64,000 bases of DNA from NCBI RefSeq assembly GCF_933775445.1, contig NW_026089536.1, positions 930,001 to 994,000 on the forward strand, read 5' to 3'. Positions 47,248 to 61,651 of this stretch are shown here, one piece after another. Under the pieces are notes generated by a model, which was not told the DNA's origin, made no database searches, and worked only from the letters and a program-made list of their open reading frames with translations. Source of the DNA: Argentina anserina (lineage: Eukaryota; Streptophyta; Magnoliopsida; Rosales; Rosaceae). The translations under genes and the position numbers were made by a program. Within the stretch, counting starts at the first letter, position 1. Every line of letters begins with the position of its first letter.

Positions 47248-50200
47248 ATTCGAGTTTCTATTTTATTTGAGAGTTTTGCAAGTGTGGGAGTGTGTTTCTT
47301 TCAAACTGAGTATCTTTACATCGTTTACGTATCTTTACTATTCCAATTGTGTATCTTTACATCGTTTCCGTATCTTTACTATTCCAATTGTGTATCTTTT
47401 CATTTCTTGTTTGAGTATCTTTCTGTAAGGCTTCTGATGCGAGTTTCTATTGTATTTGAGCGTTTTGCAAGTGTGGGAGTGTGTTTCTTTCAAACTGGGT
47501 ATCTTTACATCGTTTGCGTATGTTTACTATTCCAATTGTGTATCTTTACATCGTTTGCGTATGTTTACTATTCCAAATGTGTATCTTTACATCGTTTGCG
47601 TATCTTTACTATTCCAATTGTGTATCTTTTCATTTCTCGTCTGAGTATCTTTCTGTAAGGCTTCTGATGCGAGTTTCTATTGTATTTGAGAGTTTTGCAA
47701 GTGTGGGAGTGTGTTTCTTTCAAACTGAGTATCTTTACATCGTTTGCGTATCTTTACTATTCCAATTGTGTATCTTTTCATTTCTCGTTTGAGTATCTTT
47801 CTGTAAGGCTTCTGATGCGAGTTTCTATTGTATTTGAGAGTTTTGCAAGTGTGGGAGTGTGTTTCTTTCAAACTGGGTATCTTTACATCGTTTGCGTATG
47901 TTTACTATTCCAATTGTGTATCTTTACATCGTTTGCGTATGTTTACTATTCCAATTGTGTATCTTTACATCGTTTGCATATCTTTACTATTCCAATTGTG
48001 TATCTTTTCATTTCTCGTCTGAGTATCTTTCTGTAAGGCTTCTGATGCGAGTTTCTATTGTATTGAGAGTTTTGCAAGTGTGGGAGTGTGTTTCTTTCAA
48101 ACTGGGTATCTTTACATCGTTTGCGTATCTTTACTATTCCAATTGTGTATCTTTACATCGTTTGCATATCTTTACTATTCCAATTGTGTATCTTTACATC
48201 GTTTGCGTATCTTTACTATTCCAATTGTGTATCTTTTCATTTCTCGTTTGAGTATCTTTCTGTAAGGCTTCTGATGCGAGTTTCTATTGTATTTGAGAGT
48301 TTTGCAAGTGTGGGAGTGTGTTTCTTTCAATCTGAGTATCTTTACATCGTTTGCGTATCTTTACTATTCCAATTGTGTATCTTTTCATTTCTCGTTTGAG
48401 TATCTTTCTGTAAGGCTTTCTGATGCGAGTTTCTATTGAATTTGAGAGTTTTGCAAGTGTGGGAGTGTGTTTCTTTCAAACTGAGTATCTTTACATCGTT
48501 TGCGTATGTTTACTATTCCAATTGTGTATCTTTACATCGTTTGCGTATCTTTACTATTCGAATTGTGTATCTTTACATCATTTGCGTATCTTTACTATTC
48601 CAATTGTATATCTTTTCATTTCTTGTTTGAGTATCTTTCTGTAAGGCTTTCTGATGCGAGTTTCTATTGTATTTGAGAGTTTTGCAAGTGTGGGAGTGTG
48701 TTTCTTTCAAACTGAGTATCTTTACATCGTTTGCGTATCTTTACTATTCCAATTGTGTATCTTTTCATTTCTCGTTTGAGTATCTTTCTGTAAGGCTTTG
48801 TGATGCGAGTTTCTATTGAATTTGAGAGTTTTGCAAGTGTGGGAGTGTGTTTCTTTCAAACTGAGTATCTTTACATCGTTTGCGTATCTTTACTATTCCA
48901 ATTGTGTATCTTTTCATTTCTCGTTTGATTATCTTTCTGTAAGGCTTTCTGATGCGAGTTTCTATTGAATTTGAGAGTTTTGCAAGTGTGGGAGTGTGTT
49001 TCTTTCAAACTGAGGATCTTTACATCGTTTGCGTATCTTTACTATTCCAATTGTGTATCTTTATATCGTTTCCGTATCTTTACTATTCCAATTGTGTATC
49101 TTTACATCGTTTGCGTATCTTTACTATTCCAATTGTATATCTTTTCATTTCTTGTTTGAGTATCTTTCTGTAAGGCTTTCTGATGCGAGTTTCTATTGTA
49201 TTTGAGAGTTTTGCAAGTGTGGGAGTGTGTTTCTTTCAAACTGAGTATCTTTACATCGTTTTCGTATCTTTACTATTCCAATTGTGTATCTTTTTATTTC
49301 TCGTTTGAGTATCTTTCTGTAAGGCTTCTGATGCGAGTTTCTATTGTATTTGAGAGTTTTGCAAGTGTGGGAGTGTGTTTCTTTCAAACTGAGGATCTTT
49401 ACATCGTTTGCGTATCTTTACTATTCCAATTGTGTATCTTTACATTGTTTCCGTATCTTTACTATTCCAATTGTGTATCTTTACATCGTTTGCGTATCTT
49501 TACTATTCCAATTGTGTATCTTTACATCGTTTGCGTATCTTTACTATTCTAATTGAGTATCTTTTCATTTCTCGTTTGAGTATCTTTCTGTAAGGCTTTC
49601 TGATGCGAGTTTCTCATGAATTTGAGAGTTTTGCAAGTGTGGGAGTGTGTTTCTTTCAAACTGAGTATCTTTACATCGTTTGCGTATGTTTACTATTCCA
49701 ATTGTGTATCTTTACATCGTTTGAGTATCTTTACTATTCGAATTGTGTATCTTTACATCGTTTGCGTATCTTTACTATTCCAATTGTATATCTTTTCATT
49801 TCTTGTTTGAGTATCTTTCTGTAAGGCTTTCTGATGCGAGTTTCTATTGTATTTGAGAGTTTTGCAAGTGTGGGAGTGTGTTTCTTTCAAACTGAGTATC
49901 TTTACATCGTTTGCGTATCTTTACTATTCCAATTGTGTATCTTTTCATTTCTCGTTTGAGTATCTTTCTGTAAGGCTTCTGATGCGAGTTTCTATTGTAT
50001 TTGAGAGTTTTGCAAGTGTGGGAGTGTGTTTCTTTCAATCTGAGTATCTTTACATCGTTTGCGTATCTTTACTATTCCAATTGTGTATCTTTTCATTTCT
50101 CGTTTGAGTATCTTTCTGTAAGGCTTTCTGATGCGAGTTTCTATTGAATTTGAGAGTTTTGCAAGTGTGGGAGTGTGTTTCTTTCAAACTGAGTATCTTT

Positions 50201-53200
50201 ACATCGTTTGCGTATGTTTACTATTCCAATTGTGTATCTTTACATCGTTTGCGTATCTTTACTATTCGAATTGTGTATCTTTACATCATTTGCGTATCTT
50301 TACTATTCCAATTGTATATCTTTTCATTTCTTGTTTGAGTATCTTTCTGTAAGGCTTTCTGATGCGAGTTTCTATTGTATTTGAGAGTTTTGCAAGTGTG
50401 GGAGTGTGTTTCTTTCAAACTGAGTATCTTTACATCGTTTGTGTATCTTTACTATTCCAATTGTGTATCTTTTCATTTCTCGTTTGAGTATCTTTCTGAA
50501 AGGCTTTCTGATGCGAGTTTCTATTGAATTTGAGAGTTTTGCAAGTGTGGGAGTGTGTTTCCTTCAAACTGAGTATCTATACATCGTTTGCGTATGTTTA
50601 CTATTCCAATTGTGTATCTTTACATCGTTTGCGTATCTTTACTATTCCAATTGTGTATCTTTTCATTTCTCGTTTGAGTATCTTTCTGTAAGGCTTCTGA
50701 TTCGAGTTTCTATTTTATTTGAGAGTTTTGCAAGTGTGGGAGTGTGTTTCTTTCAAACTGGGTATCTTTACATCGTTTGCGTATCTTTACTATTCCAATT
50801 GTGTATCTTTTCATTTCTCGTTTGAGTATCTTTCTGTAAGGCTTTCTGATGCGAGTTTCTATTGAATTTGAGAGTTTTGCAAGTGTGGGAGTGTGTTTCT
50901 TTCAAACTGGGTATCTTTACATCGTTTGCGTATGTTTACTATTCCAATTGTGTATCTTTACATCGTTTGCGTATGTTTACTATTCCAAATGTGTATCTTT
51001 ACATCGTTTGCGTATCTTTACTATTCCAATTGTGTATCTTTTCATTTCTCATCTGAGTATCTTTCTGTAAGGCTTCTGATGCGAGTTTCTATTGTATTTG
51101 AGAGTTTTGCAAGTGTGGGAGTGTGTTTCTTTCAAACTGAGTATCTTTACATCGTTTGCGTATCTTTACTATTCCAATTGTGTATCTTTTCATTTCTCGT
51201 TTGAGTATCTTTCTGTAAGGCTTCTGATGCGAGTTTCTATTGTATTTGAGAGTTTTGCAAGTGTGGGAGTGTGTTTCTTTCAAACTGGGTATCTTTACAT
51301 CGTTTGCGTATGTTTACTATTCCAATTGTGTATCTTTACATCGTTTGCGTATGTTTACTATTCCAATTGTGTATCTTTACATCGTTTGCGTATCTTTACT
51401 ATTCCAATTGTGTATCTTTTAATTTCTCGTCTGAGTATCTTTCTGTAAGGCTTCTGATGCGAGTTTCTATTGTATTTGAGAGTTTTGCAAGTGTGGGAGT
51501 GTGTTTCTTTCAAACTGGGTATCTTTACATCGTTTGCGTATCTTTACTATTCCAATTGTGTATCTTTACATCGTTTGCATATCTTTACTATTCCAATTGT
51601 GTATCTTTACATCGTTTGCGTATCTTTACTATTCCAATTGTGTATCTTTACATCGTTTGCGTATCTTTACTATTCAAATTGTGTATCTTTACATCGTTTG
51701 CATATCTTTACTATTCCAATTGTGTCTCTTTTCATTTCTCGTTTGAGTATCTTTCTGTAAGGCTTTCTGATGCGAGTTTCTATTGAATTTGAGAGTTTTG
51801 CAAGTGTGGGAGTGTGTTTCTTTCAAACTGAGTATCTTTACATCGTTTGCGTATCTTTACTATTCCAATTGTGTATCTTTTCATTTCTCGTTTGAGTATC
51901 TTTCTGTAAGGCTTTCTGATGCGAGTTTCTATTGAATTTGAGAGTTTTGCAAGTGTGGGAGTGTGTTTCTTTCAAACTGAGTATCTTTACATCGTTTGCG
52001 TATGTTTACTATTCCAATTGTGTATCTTTTCATTTCTCGTTTGAGTATCTTTCTGTAAGGCTTTCTGAAGCGAGTTTCTATTGAATTTGAGAGTTTTGCA
52101 AGTGTGGGAGTGTGTTTCTTTCAAACTGAGTATCTTTACATCGTTTGCGTATCTTTACTATTCCAATTGTGTATCTTTTCATTTCTCGTTTGAGTATCTT
52201 TCTGTAAGGCTTCTGATGCGAGTTTCTATTGTATTTGAGAGTTTTGCAAGTGTGGGAGTGTGTTTCTTTCAATCTGAGTATCTTTACATCGTTTGCGTAT
52301 CTTTACTATTCCAATTGTGTATCTTTTCATTTCTCGTTTGAGTATCTTTCTGTAAGGCTTTCTGATGCGAGTTTCTATTGAATTTGAGAGTTTTGCAAGT
52401 GTGGGAGTGTGTTTCTTTCAAACTGAGTATCTTTACATCGTTTGCGTATGTTTACTATTCCAATTGTGTATCTTTACATCGTTTGCGTATCTTTACTATT
52501 CGAATTGTGTATCTTTACATCATTTGCGTATCTTTACTATTCGAATTGTATATCTTTTCATTTCTTGTTTGAGTATCTTTCTGTAAGGCTTTCTGATGCG
52601 AGTTTCTATTGTATTTGAGAGTTTTGCAAGTGTGGGAGTGTGTTTCTTTCAAACTGAGTATCTTTACATCGTTTGCGTATCTTTACTATTCCAATTGTGT
52701 ATCTTTTCATTTCTCGTTTGAGTATCTTTCTGTAAGGCTTTCTGATGCGAGTTTCTATTGAATTTGAGAGTTTTGCAAGTGTGGGAGTGTGTTTCCTTCA
52801 AACTGAGTATCTTTACATCGTTTGCGTATGTTTACTATTCCAATTGTGTATCTTTACATCGTTTGCGTATCTTTACTATTACAATTGTGTATCTTTTCAT
52901 TTCTCGTTTGAGTATCTTTCTGTAAGGCTTCTGATTCGAGTTTCTATTTTATTTGAGAGTTTTGCAAGTGTGGGAGTGTGTTTCTTTCAAACTGGGTATC
53001 TTTACATCGTTTGCGTATCTTTACTATTCCAATTGTGTATCTTTACATCGTTTGCGTATCTTTACTATTCCAATTGTGTATCTTTACATCGTTTGCGTAT
53101 CTTTACTATTCCAATTGTGTATCTTTTCATTTCTCGTTTGAGTATCTTTCTGTAAGGCTTCTGATGCGAGTTTCTATTGTATTTGAGAGTTTTGCAAGTG

Positions 53201-53879
53201 TGGGAGTGTGTTTCTTTCAAACTGGGTATCTTTACATCGTTTGCGTATCTTTACTATTCCAATTGTGTATCTTTACATCGTTTGCGTATCTTTACTATTC
53301 CAATTGTGTATCTTTACATCGTTTGCGTATCTTTACTATTCCAATTGTGTATCTTTTCATTTCTCGTTTGAGTATCTTTCTGTAAGGCTTCTGATGCGAG
53401 TTTCTATTGTATTTGAGAGTTTTGCTAGTGTGGGAGTGTGTTTCTTTCAAACTGAGTATCTTTACATCGTTTGCGTATCTTTACTATTCCAATTGTGTAT
53501 CTTTTCATTTCTCGTTTGAGTATCTTTCTGTAAGGCTTCTGATGCGAGTTTCTATTGTATTTGAGAGTTTTGCAAGTGTGGGAGTGTGTTTCTTTCAAAC
53601 TGGATATCTTTACATCGTTTGCGTATCTTTACTATTCCAATTGTGTATCTTTACATCGTTTGCGTATCTTTACTATTCCAATTGTGTATCTTTTTATTTC
53701 TCGTTTGAGTATTTTTCTGTAAGGCTTCTGATGCGAGTTTCTATTGTATTTGAGAGTTTTGCAAGTGTGGGAGTGTGTTTCTTTCAAACTGGGTATCTTT
53801 ACATCGTTTGCGTATCTTTACTATTCCAATTGTGTATCTTTTCATTTCTCGTTTGAGTATCTTTCTGTAAGGCTTTCTG
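47248..53879 (+). repeat. Mosaic block with overlapping 1708, 2234 and 3412-bp relations
   Basis: Units 48423-48803 match 50131-50511 (+1708). Units 49982-50700 match 52216-52934 (+2234). Units 47437-48045 resemble 50849-51457 (+3412, sharing CCAAATGTG at 47575/50987 and TCGTCTGAG-type ends). Oddities are a one-base deletion GTATTGAGAG near 48060, CTGAAGCGAG at 52068 and TTATATCG near 49063. No single period covers the block. Confidence 0.78.
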
Positions 53880-56800
53880 ATGCGAGTTTCTATTGAATTT
53901 GAGAGTTTTGCAAGTGTGGGAGTGTGTTTCTTTCAAACTGAGTATCTTTACATCGTTTGCGTATCTTTACTATTCCAATTGTGTATCTTTACATCGTTTC
54001 CGTATCTTTACTATTCCAATTGTGTATCTTTACATCGTTTGCGTATCTTTACTATTCTAATTGAGTATCTTTTCATTTCTCGTTTGAGTATCTTTCTGTA
54101 AGGCTTTCTTATGCGAGTTTCTCATGAATTTGAGAGTTTTGCAAGTGTGGGAGTGTGTTTCTTTCAAACTGAGTATCTTTACATCGTTTGCGTATGTTTA
54201 CTATTCCAATTGTGTATCTTTACATCGTTTGCGTATCTTTACTATTCCAATTGTGTATCTTTACATCGTTTGCGTACCTTTACTATTCCAATTGTGTATC
54301 TTTTCATTTCTTGTTTGAGTATCTTTCTGTAAGGCTTTCTGATGCGAGTTTCTATTGTATTTGAGAGTTTTGCAAGTGTGGGAGTGTGTTTCTTTCAAAC
54401 TGAGTATCTTTACATTGTTTGCGTATGTTTACTATTCCAATTGTGTATCTTTACATCGTTTGCGTATCTTTACTATTCCAATTGTGTATCTTTTCATTTC
54501 TTGTTTGAGTATCTTTCTGTAAGGCTTTCTGATGCGAGTTTCTATTGTATTTGAGAGTTTTGCAAGTGTGGGAGTGTGTTTCTTTCAAACTGAGTATCTT
54601 TACATCGTTTGCGTATCTTTACTATTCCAATTGTGTATCTTTACATCGTTTGCGTATCTTTACTATTCCAATCGTGTATCTTTACATCGTTTGCGTATCT
54701 TTACTATTCCAATTGTGTATCTTTTCATTTCTTGTTTGAGTATCTTTCTGTAAGGCTTTCTGATGCGAGTTTCTATTGTATTTGAGAGTTTTGCAAGTGT
54801 GGGAGTGTGTTTCTTTCAAACTGAGTATCTTTACATCGTTTGCGTATCTTTACTATTCCAATTGTGTATCTTTTCATTTCTCGTTTGAGTATCTTTCTGT
54901 AAGGCTTCTGATGCGAGTTTCTATTGTATTTGAGAGTTTTGCAAGTGTGGGAGTGTGTTTCTTTCAATTTGAGTATCTTTACATCGTTTGCGTATCTTTA
55001 CTATTCCAATTGTGTATCTTTACATCGTTTGAGTATCTTTACTATTCCAATTGTGTATCTTTTCATTTCTCGTCTGAGTATCTTTCTGTAAGGCTTCTGA
55101 TGCGAGTTTCTATTGTATTTGAGAGTTTTGCAAGTGTGGGAGTGTGTTTCTTTCAAACTGAGGATCTTTACATCGTTTGCGTATCTTTACTATTCCAATT
55201 GTGTATCTTTACATCGTTTGCGTATCTTTACTATTCTAATTGAGTATCTTTTCATTTCTCGTTTGAGTATCTTTCTGTAAGGCTTTCTGATGCGAGTTTC
55301 TCATGAATTTGAGAGTTTTGCAAGTGTGGGAGTGTGTTTCTTTCAAACTGAGTATCTTTACATCGTTTGCGTATCTTTACTATTCCAATTGTGTATCTTT
55401 TCATTTCTTGTTTGAGTATCTTTCTGTAAGGCTTTCTGATGCGAGTTTCTATTGTATTTGAGAGTTTTGCAAGTGTGGGAGTGTGTTTCTTTCAAACTGA
55501 GTATCTTTACATCGTTTGCGTATGTTTACTATTCCAATTGTGTATCTTTACATCGTTTGCGTATCTTTACTATTCCAATTGTGTATCTTTACATCGTTTG
55601 CGTATCTTTACTATTCCAATTGTGTATCTTTTCATTTCTCGTTTGAGTATCTTTCTGTAAGGCTTTCTGATGCGAGTTTCTATTGAATTTGAGAGTTTTG
55701 CAAGTGTGGGAGTGTGTTTCTTTCAAACTGAGTATCTTTACATCGTTTGCGTATCTTTACTATTCCAATTGTGTATCTTTTCATTTCTCGTTTGAGTATC
55801 TTTCTGTAAGGCTTTCTGATGCGAGTTTCTATTGAATTTGAGAGTTTTGCAAGTGTGGGAGTGTGTTTCCTTCAAACTGAGTATCTTTACATCGTTTGCG
55901 TATCTTTACTATTCCAATTGTGTATCTTTACATCGTTTCCGTATCTTTACTATTCCAATTGTGTATCTTTTCATTTCTCGGTTGAGTATCTTTCTGTAAG
56001 GCTTCTGATGCGAGTTTCTATTTTATTTGAGAGTTTTGCAAGTGTGGGAGTGTGTTTCTTTCAAACTGGGTATCTTTACATCGTTTGCGTATCTTTACTA
56101 TTCCAATTGTGTATCTTTACATCGTTTGCGTATCTTTACTATTCCAATTGTGTATCTTTACATCGTTTGCGTATCTTTACTATTCCAATTGTGTATCTTT
56201 TCATTTCTCGTTTGAGTATCTTTCTGTAAGGCTTCTGATGCGAGTTTCTATTGTATTTGAGAGTTTTGCCAGTGTGGGAGTGTGTTTCTTTCAAACTGAG
56301 TATCTTTACATCGTTTGCGTATCTTTACTATTCCAATTGTGTATCTTTTCATTTCTCGTTTGAGTATCTTTCTGTAAGGCATTCTGATGCGAGTTTCTAT
56401 TGAATTTGAGAGTTTTGCAAGTGTGGGAGTGTGTTTCTTTCAAACTGAGTATCTTTACATCGTTTGCGTATCTTTACTATTCCAATTGTGTATCTTTTCA
56501 TTTCTCGTTTGAGTATCTTTCTGTAAGGCTTTCTGATGCGAGTTTCTATTGAATTTGAGAGTTTTGCAAGTGTGGGAGTGTGTTTCTTTCAAACTGAGTA
56601 TCTTTACATCGTTTGCGTATCTTTACTATTCCAATTGTGTATCTTTACATCGTTTCCGTATCTTTACTATTCCAATTGTGTATCTTTACATCGTTTGCGT
56701 ATCTTTACTATTCTAATTGAGTATCTTTTCATTTCTCGTTTGAGTATCTTTCTGTAAGGCTTTCTTATGCGAGTTTCTCATGAATTTGAGAGTTTTGCAA

Positions 56801-59800
56801 GTGTGGGAGTGTGTTTCTTTCAAACTGAGTATCTTTACATCGTTTGCGTATCTTTACTATTCCAATTGTGTATCTTTACATCGTTTGCGTATCTTTACTA
56901 TTCCAATTGTGTATCTTTTCATTTCTCGTTTGAGTATCTTTCTGTAAGGCTTTCTGATGCGAGTTTCTATTGAATTTGAGAGTTTTGCAAGTGTGGGAGT
57001 GTGTTTCTTTCAAACTGAGTATCTTTACATCGTTTGCGTATCTTTACTATTCCAATTGTGTATCTTTTCATTTCTCGTTTGAGTATCTTTCTGTAAGGCT
57101 TTCTGATGCGAGTTTCTATTGAATTTGAGAGTTTTGCAAGTGTGGGAGTGTGTTTCTTTCAAACTGAGTATCTTTACATCGTTTGCGTATCTTTACTATT
57201 CCAATTGTGTATCTTTTCATTTCTCGTTTGAGTATCTTTCTGTAAGGCTTTCTGATGCGAGTTTCTATTGAATTTGAGAGTTTTGCAAGTGTGGGAGTGT
57301 GTTTCCTTCAAACTGAGTATCTTTACATCGTTTGCGTATGTTTACTATTCCAATTGTGTATCTTTACATCGTTTGCGTATCTTTACTATTCCAATTGTGT
57401 ATCTTTTCATTTCTCGTTTGAGTATCTTTCTGTAAGGCTTCTGATTCGAGTTTCTATTTTATTTGAGAGTTTTGCAAGTGTGGGAGTGTGTTTCTTTCAA
57501 ACTGGGTATCTTTACATCGTTTGCGTATCTTTACTATTCCAATTGTGTATCTTTACATCGTTTGCGTATCTTTACTATTCCAATTGTGTATCTTTTCATT
57601 TCTCGTTTGAGTATCTTTCTGTAAGGCTTCTGATGCGAGTTTCTATTGTATTTGAGAGTTTTGCAAGTGTGGGAGTTTGTTTCTTTCAAACTGGGTATCT
57701 TTACATCGTTTGCGTATCTTTACTATTCCAATTGTGTATCTTTACATCGTTTGCGTATCTTTACTATTCCAATTGTGTATCTTTACATCGTTTGCGTATC
57801 TTTACTATTCCAATTGTGTATCTTTTCATTTCTCGTTTGAGTATCTTTCTGTAAGGCTTCTGATGCGAGTTTCTATTGTATTTGAGAGTTTTGCTAGTGT
57901 GGGAGTGTGTTTCTTTCAAACTGAGTATCTTTACATCGTTTGCGTATCTTTACTATTCCAATTGTGTATCTTTTCATTTCTCGTTTGAGTATCTTTCTGT
58001 AAGGCTTCTGATGCGAGTTTCTATTGTATTTGAGAGTTTTGCAAGTGTGGGAGTGTGTTTCTTTCAAACTGGATATCTTTACATCGTTTGCGTATCTTTA
58101 CTATTCCAATTGTGTATCTTTACATCGTTTGCGTATCTTTACTATTCCAATTGTGTATCTTTTCATTTCTCGTTTGAGTATCTTTCTGTAAGGCTTCTGA
58201 TGCGAGTTTCTATTGAATTTGAGAGTTTTGCAAGTGTGGGAGTGTGTTTCTTTCAAACTGAGTATCTTTACATCGTTTGCGTATCTTTACTATTCCAATT
58301 GTGTATCTTTTCATTTCTCGTTTGAGTATCTTTCTGTAAGGCTTTCTGATGCGAGTTTCTATTGAATTTGAGAGTTTTGCAAGTGTGGGAGTGTGTTTCT
58401 TTCAAACTGAGTATCTTTACATCGTTTGCGTATCTTTACTATTCCAATTATGTATCTTTTCATTTCTCGTTTGAGTATCTTTCTGTAAGGCTTTCTGATG
58501 CGAGTTTCTATTGAATTTGAGAGTTTTGCAAGTGTGGGAGTGTGTTTCCTTCAAACTGAGTATCTTTACATCGTTTGCGTATGTTTACTATTCCAATTGT
58601 GTATCTTTACATCGTTTGCGTATCTTTACTATTCCAATTGTGTATCTTTTCATTTCTCGGTTGAGTATCTTTCTGTAAGGCTTCTGATTCGAGTTTCTAT
58701 TTTATTTGAGAGTTTTGCAAGTGTGGGAGTGTGTTTCTTTCAAACTGGGTATCTTTACATCGTTTGCGTATCTTTACTATTCCAATTGTGTATCTTTACA
58801 TCGTTTGCGTATCTTTACTATTCCAATTGTGTATCTTTACATCGTTTGCGTATCTTTACTATTCCAATTGTGTATCTTTTCATTTCTCGTTTGAGTATCT
58901 TTCTGTAAGGCTTCTGATGCGAGTTTCTATTGTATTTGAGAGTTTTGCAAGTGTGGGAGTTTGTTTCTTTCAAACTGGGTATCTTTACATCGTTTGCGTA
59001 TCTTTACTATTCCAATTGTGTATCTTTACATCGTTTGCGTATCTTTACTATTCCAATTGTGTATCTTTACATCGTTTGCGTATCTTTACTATTCCAATTG
59101 TGTATCTTTTCATTTCTCGTTTGAGTATCTTTCTGTAAGGCTTCTGATGCGAGTTTCTATTGTATTTGAGAGTTTTGCTAGTGTGGGAGTGTGTTTCTTT
59201 CAAACTGAGTATCTTTACATCGTTTGCGTATCTTTACTATTCCTATTGTGTATCTTTTCATTTCTCGTTTGAGTATCTTTCTGTAAGGCTTCTGATGCGA
59301 GTTTCTATTGTATTTGAGAGTTTTGCAAGTGTGGGAGTGTATTTCTTTCAAACTGGATATCTTTACATCGTTTGCGTATCTTTACTATTCCAATTGTGTA
59401 TCTTTACATCGTTTGCGTATCTTTACTATTCCAATTGTGTATCTTTACATCGTTTGCGTATCTTTACTATTCCAATTGTGTATCTTTTCATTTCTCGTTT
59501 GAGTATCTTTCTGTAAGGCTTCTGATGCGAGTTTCTATTGTATTTGAGAGTTTTGCAAGTGTGGGAGTGTGTTTCTTTCAAACTGGGTATCTTTACATCG
59601 TTTGCGTATCTTTACTATTCCAATTGTGTATCTTTACATCGTTTGCGTATCTTTACTATTCCAATTGTGTATCTTTACATCGTTTGCGTATCTTTACTAT
59701 TCCAATTGTGTATCTTTTCATTTCTCGTTTGAGTATCTTTCTGTAAGGCTTCTGATGCGAGTTTCTATTGTATTTGAGAGTTTTGTAAGTGTGGGAGTGT

Positions 59801-61651
59801 GTTTCTTTCAAACTGAGGATCTTTACATCGTTTGCGTAACTTTACTATTCCAATTGTGTATCTTTACATCGTTTGCGTATCTTTACTATTCTAATTGAGT
59901 ATCTTTTCATTTCTCGTCTGAGTATCTTTCTGTAAGGCTTCTGATGCGAGTTTCTATTGTATTTGAGAGTTTTGCAAGTGTGGGAGTGTGTTTCTTTCAA
60001 ACTGAGTATCTTTACATCGTTTGCGTATCTTTACTATTCCAATTGTGTATCTTTTCATTTCTCGTTTGAGTATCTTTCTGTAAGGCTTTCTGATGCGAGT
60101 TTCTATTGAATTTGAGAGTTTTGCAAGTGTGGGAGTGTGTTTCTTTCAAACTGAGTATCTTTACATCGTTTGCGTATCTTTACTATTCCAATTGTGTATC
60201 TTTACATCGTTTCCGTATCTTTACTATTCCAATTGTGTATCTTTACATCGTTTGCGTATCTTTACTATTCTAATTGAGTATCTTTTCATTTCTCGTTTGA
60301 GTATCTTTCTGTAAGGCTTTCTGATGCGAGTTTCTCATGAATTTGAGAGTTTTGCAAGTGTGGGAGTGTGTTTCTTTCAAACTGAGTATCTTTACATCGT
60401 TTGCGTATGTTTACTATTCCAATTGTGTATCTTTACATCGTTTGCGTATCTTTACTATTCCAATTGTGTATCTTTACATCGTTTGCGTACCTTTACTATT
60501 CCAATTGTGTATCTTTTCATTTCTTGTTTGAGTATCTTTCTGTAAGGCTTTCTGATGCGAGTTTCTATTGTATTTGAGAGTTTTGCAAGTGTGGGAGTGT
60601 GTTTCTTTCAAACTGAGTATCTTTACATCGTTTGCGTATGTTTACTATTCCAATTGTGTATCTTTACATCGTTTGCGTATCTTTACTATTCCAATTGTGT
60701 ATCTTTTCATTTCTTGTTTGAGTATCTTTCTGTAAGGCTTTCTGATGCGAGTTTCTATTGTATTTGAGAGTTTTGCAAGTGTGGGAGTGTGTTTCTTTCA
60801 AACTGAGTATCTTTACATCGTTTGCGTATCTTTACTATTCCAATTGTGTATCTTTACATCGTTTGCGTATCTTTACTATTCCAATCGTGTATCTTTACAT
60901 CGTTTGCGTATCTTTACTATTCCAATTGTGTATCTTTTCATTTCTTGTTTGAGTATCTTTCTGTAAGGCTTTCTGATGCGAGTTTCTATTGTATTTGAGA
61001 GTTTTGCAAGTGTGGGAGTGTGTTTCTTTCAAACTGAGTATCTTTACATCGTTTGCGTATCTTTACTATTCCAATTGTGTATCTTTTCATTTCTCGTTTG
61101 AGTATCTTTCTGTAAGGCTTCTGATGCGAGTTTCTATTGTATTTGAGAGTTTTGCAAGTGTGGGAGTGTGTTTCTTTCAATCTGAGTATCTTTACATCGT
61201 TTGCGTATCTTTACAATTCCAATTGTGTATCTTTACATCGTTTGCGTATCTTTACTATTCCAATTGTGTATCTTTTCATTTCTCGTCTGAGTATCTTTCT
61301 GTAAGGCTTCTGATGCGACTTTCTATTGTATTTGAGAGTTTTGCAAGTGTGGGAGTGTGTTTCTTTCAAACTGAGGATCTTTACATCGTTTGCGTATCTT
61401 TACTATTCCAATTGTGTATCTTTACATCGTTTGCGTATCTTTACTATTCTAATTGAGTATCTTTTCATTTCTCGTTTGAGTATCTTTCTGTAAGGCTTTC
61501 TGATGCGAGTTTCTCATGAATTTGAGAGTTTTGCAAGTGTGGGAGTGTGTTTCTTTCAAACTGAGTATCTTTACATCGTTTGCGTATCTTTACTATTCCA
61601 ATTGTGTATCTTTTCATTTCTCGTTTGAGTATCTTTCTGTAAGGCTTTCAG
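53731..61651 (+). repeat. 6213-bp long-range duplication
   Basis: Starts 53731, 53880, 54111, 54342, 54532, 54763, 54911, 55100, 55290 and 55439 recur at +6213 (59944 to 61652). Private changes CAATCGTG (54671/60884) and GCGTACCTTT (54276/60489) confirm it. The two copies differ at a few sites, such as CATTGTTT at 54414, TTTGAGTATC near 55029 and ACAATTCC near 61214. Confidence 0.85.
57255..59294 (+). repeat. Roughly 1243-bp tandem duplication
   Basis: Units 57255 and 57444 match 58498 and 58687 (+1243). Units 57633, 57863 and 58011 match 58917, 59147 and 59295 (+1284, one more 41-bp subunit in the second copy). Shared markers are GGGAGTTTGTTTC (57671/58955), TTTTGCTAGTG (57890/59174) and ACTGGATATC (58068/59352). 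The set 53164-53731 is a further relative at +4469 to 57633-58200. Confidence 0.83.
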
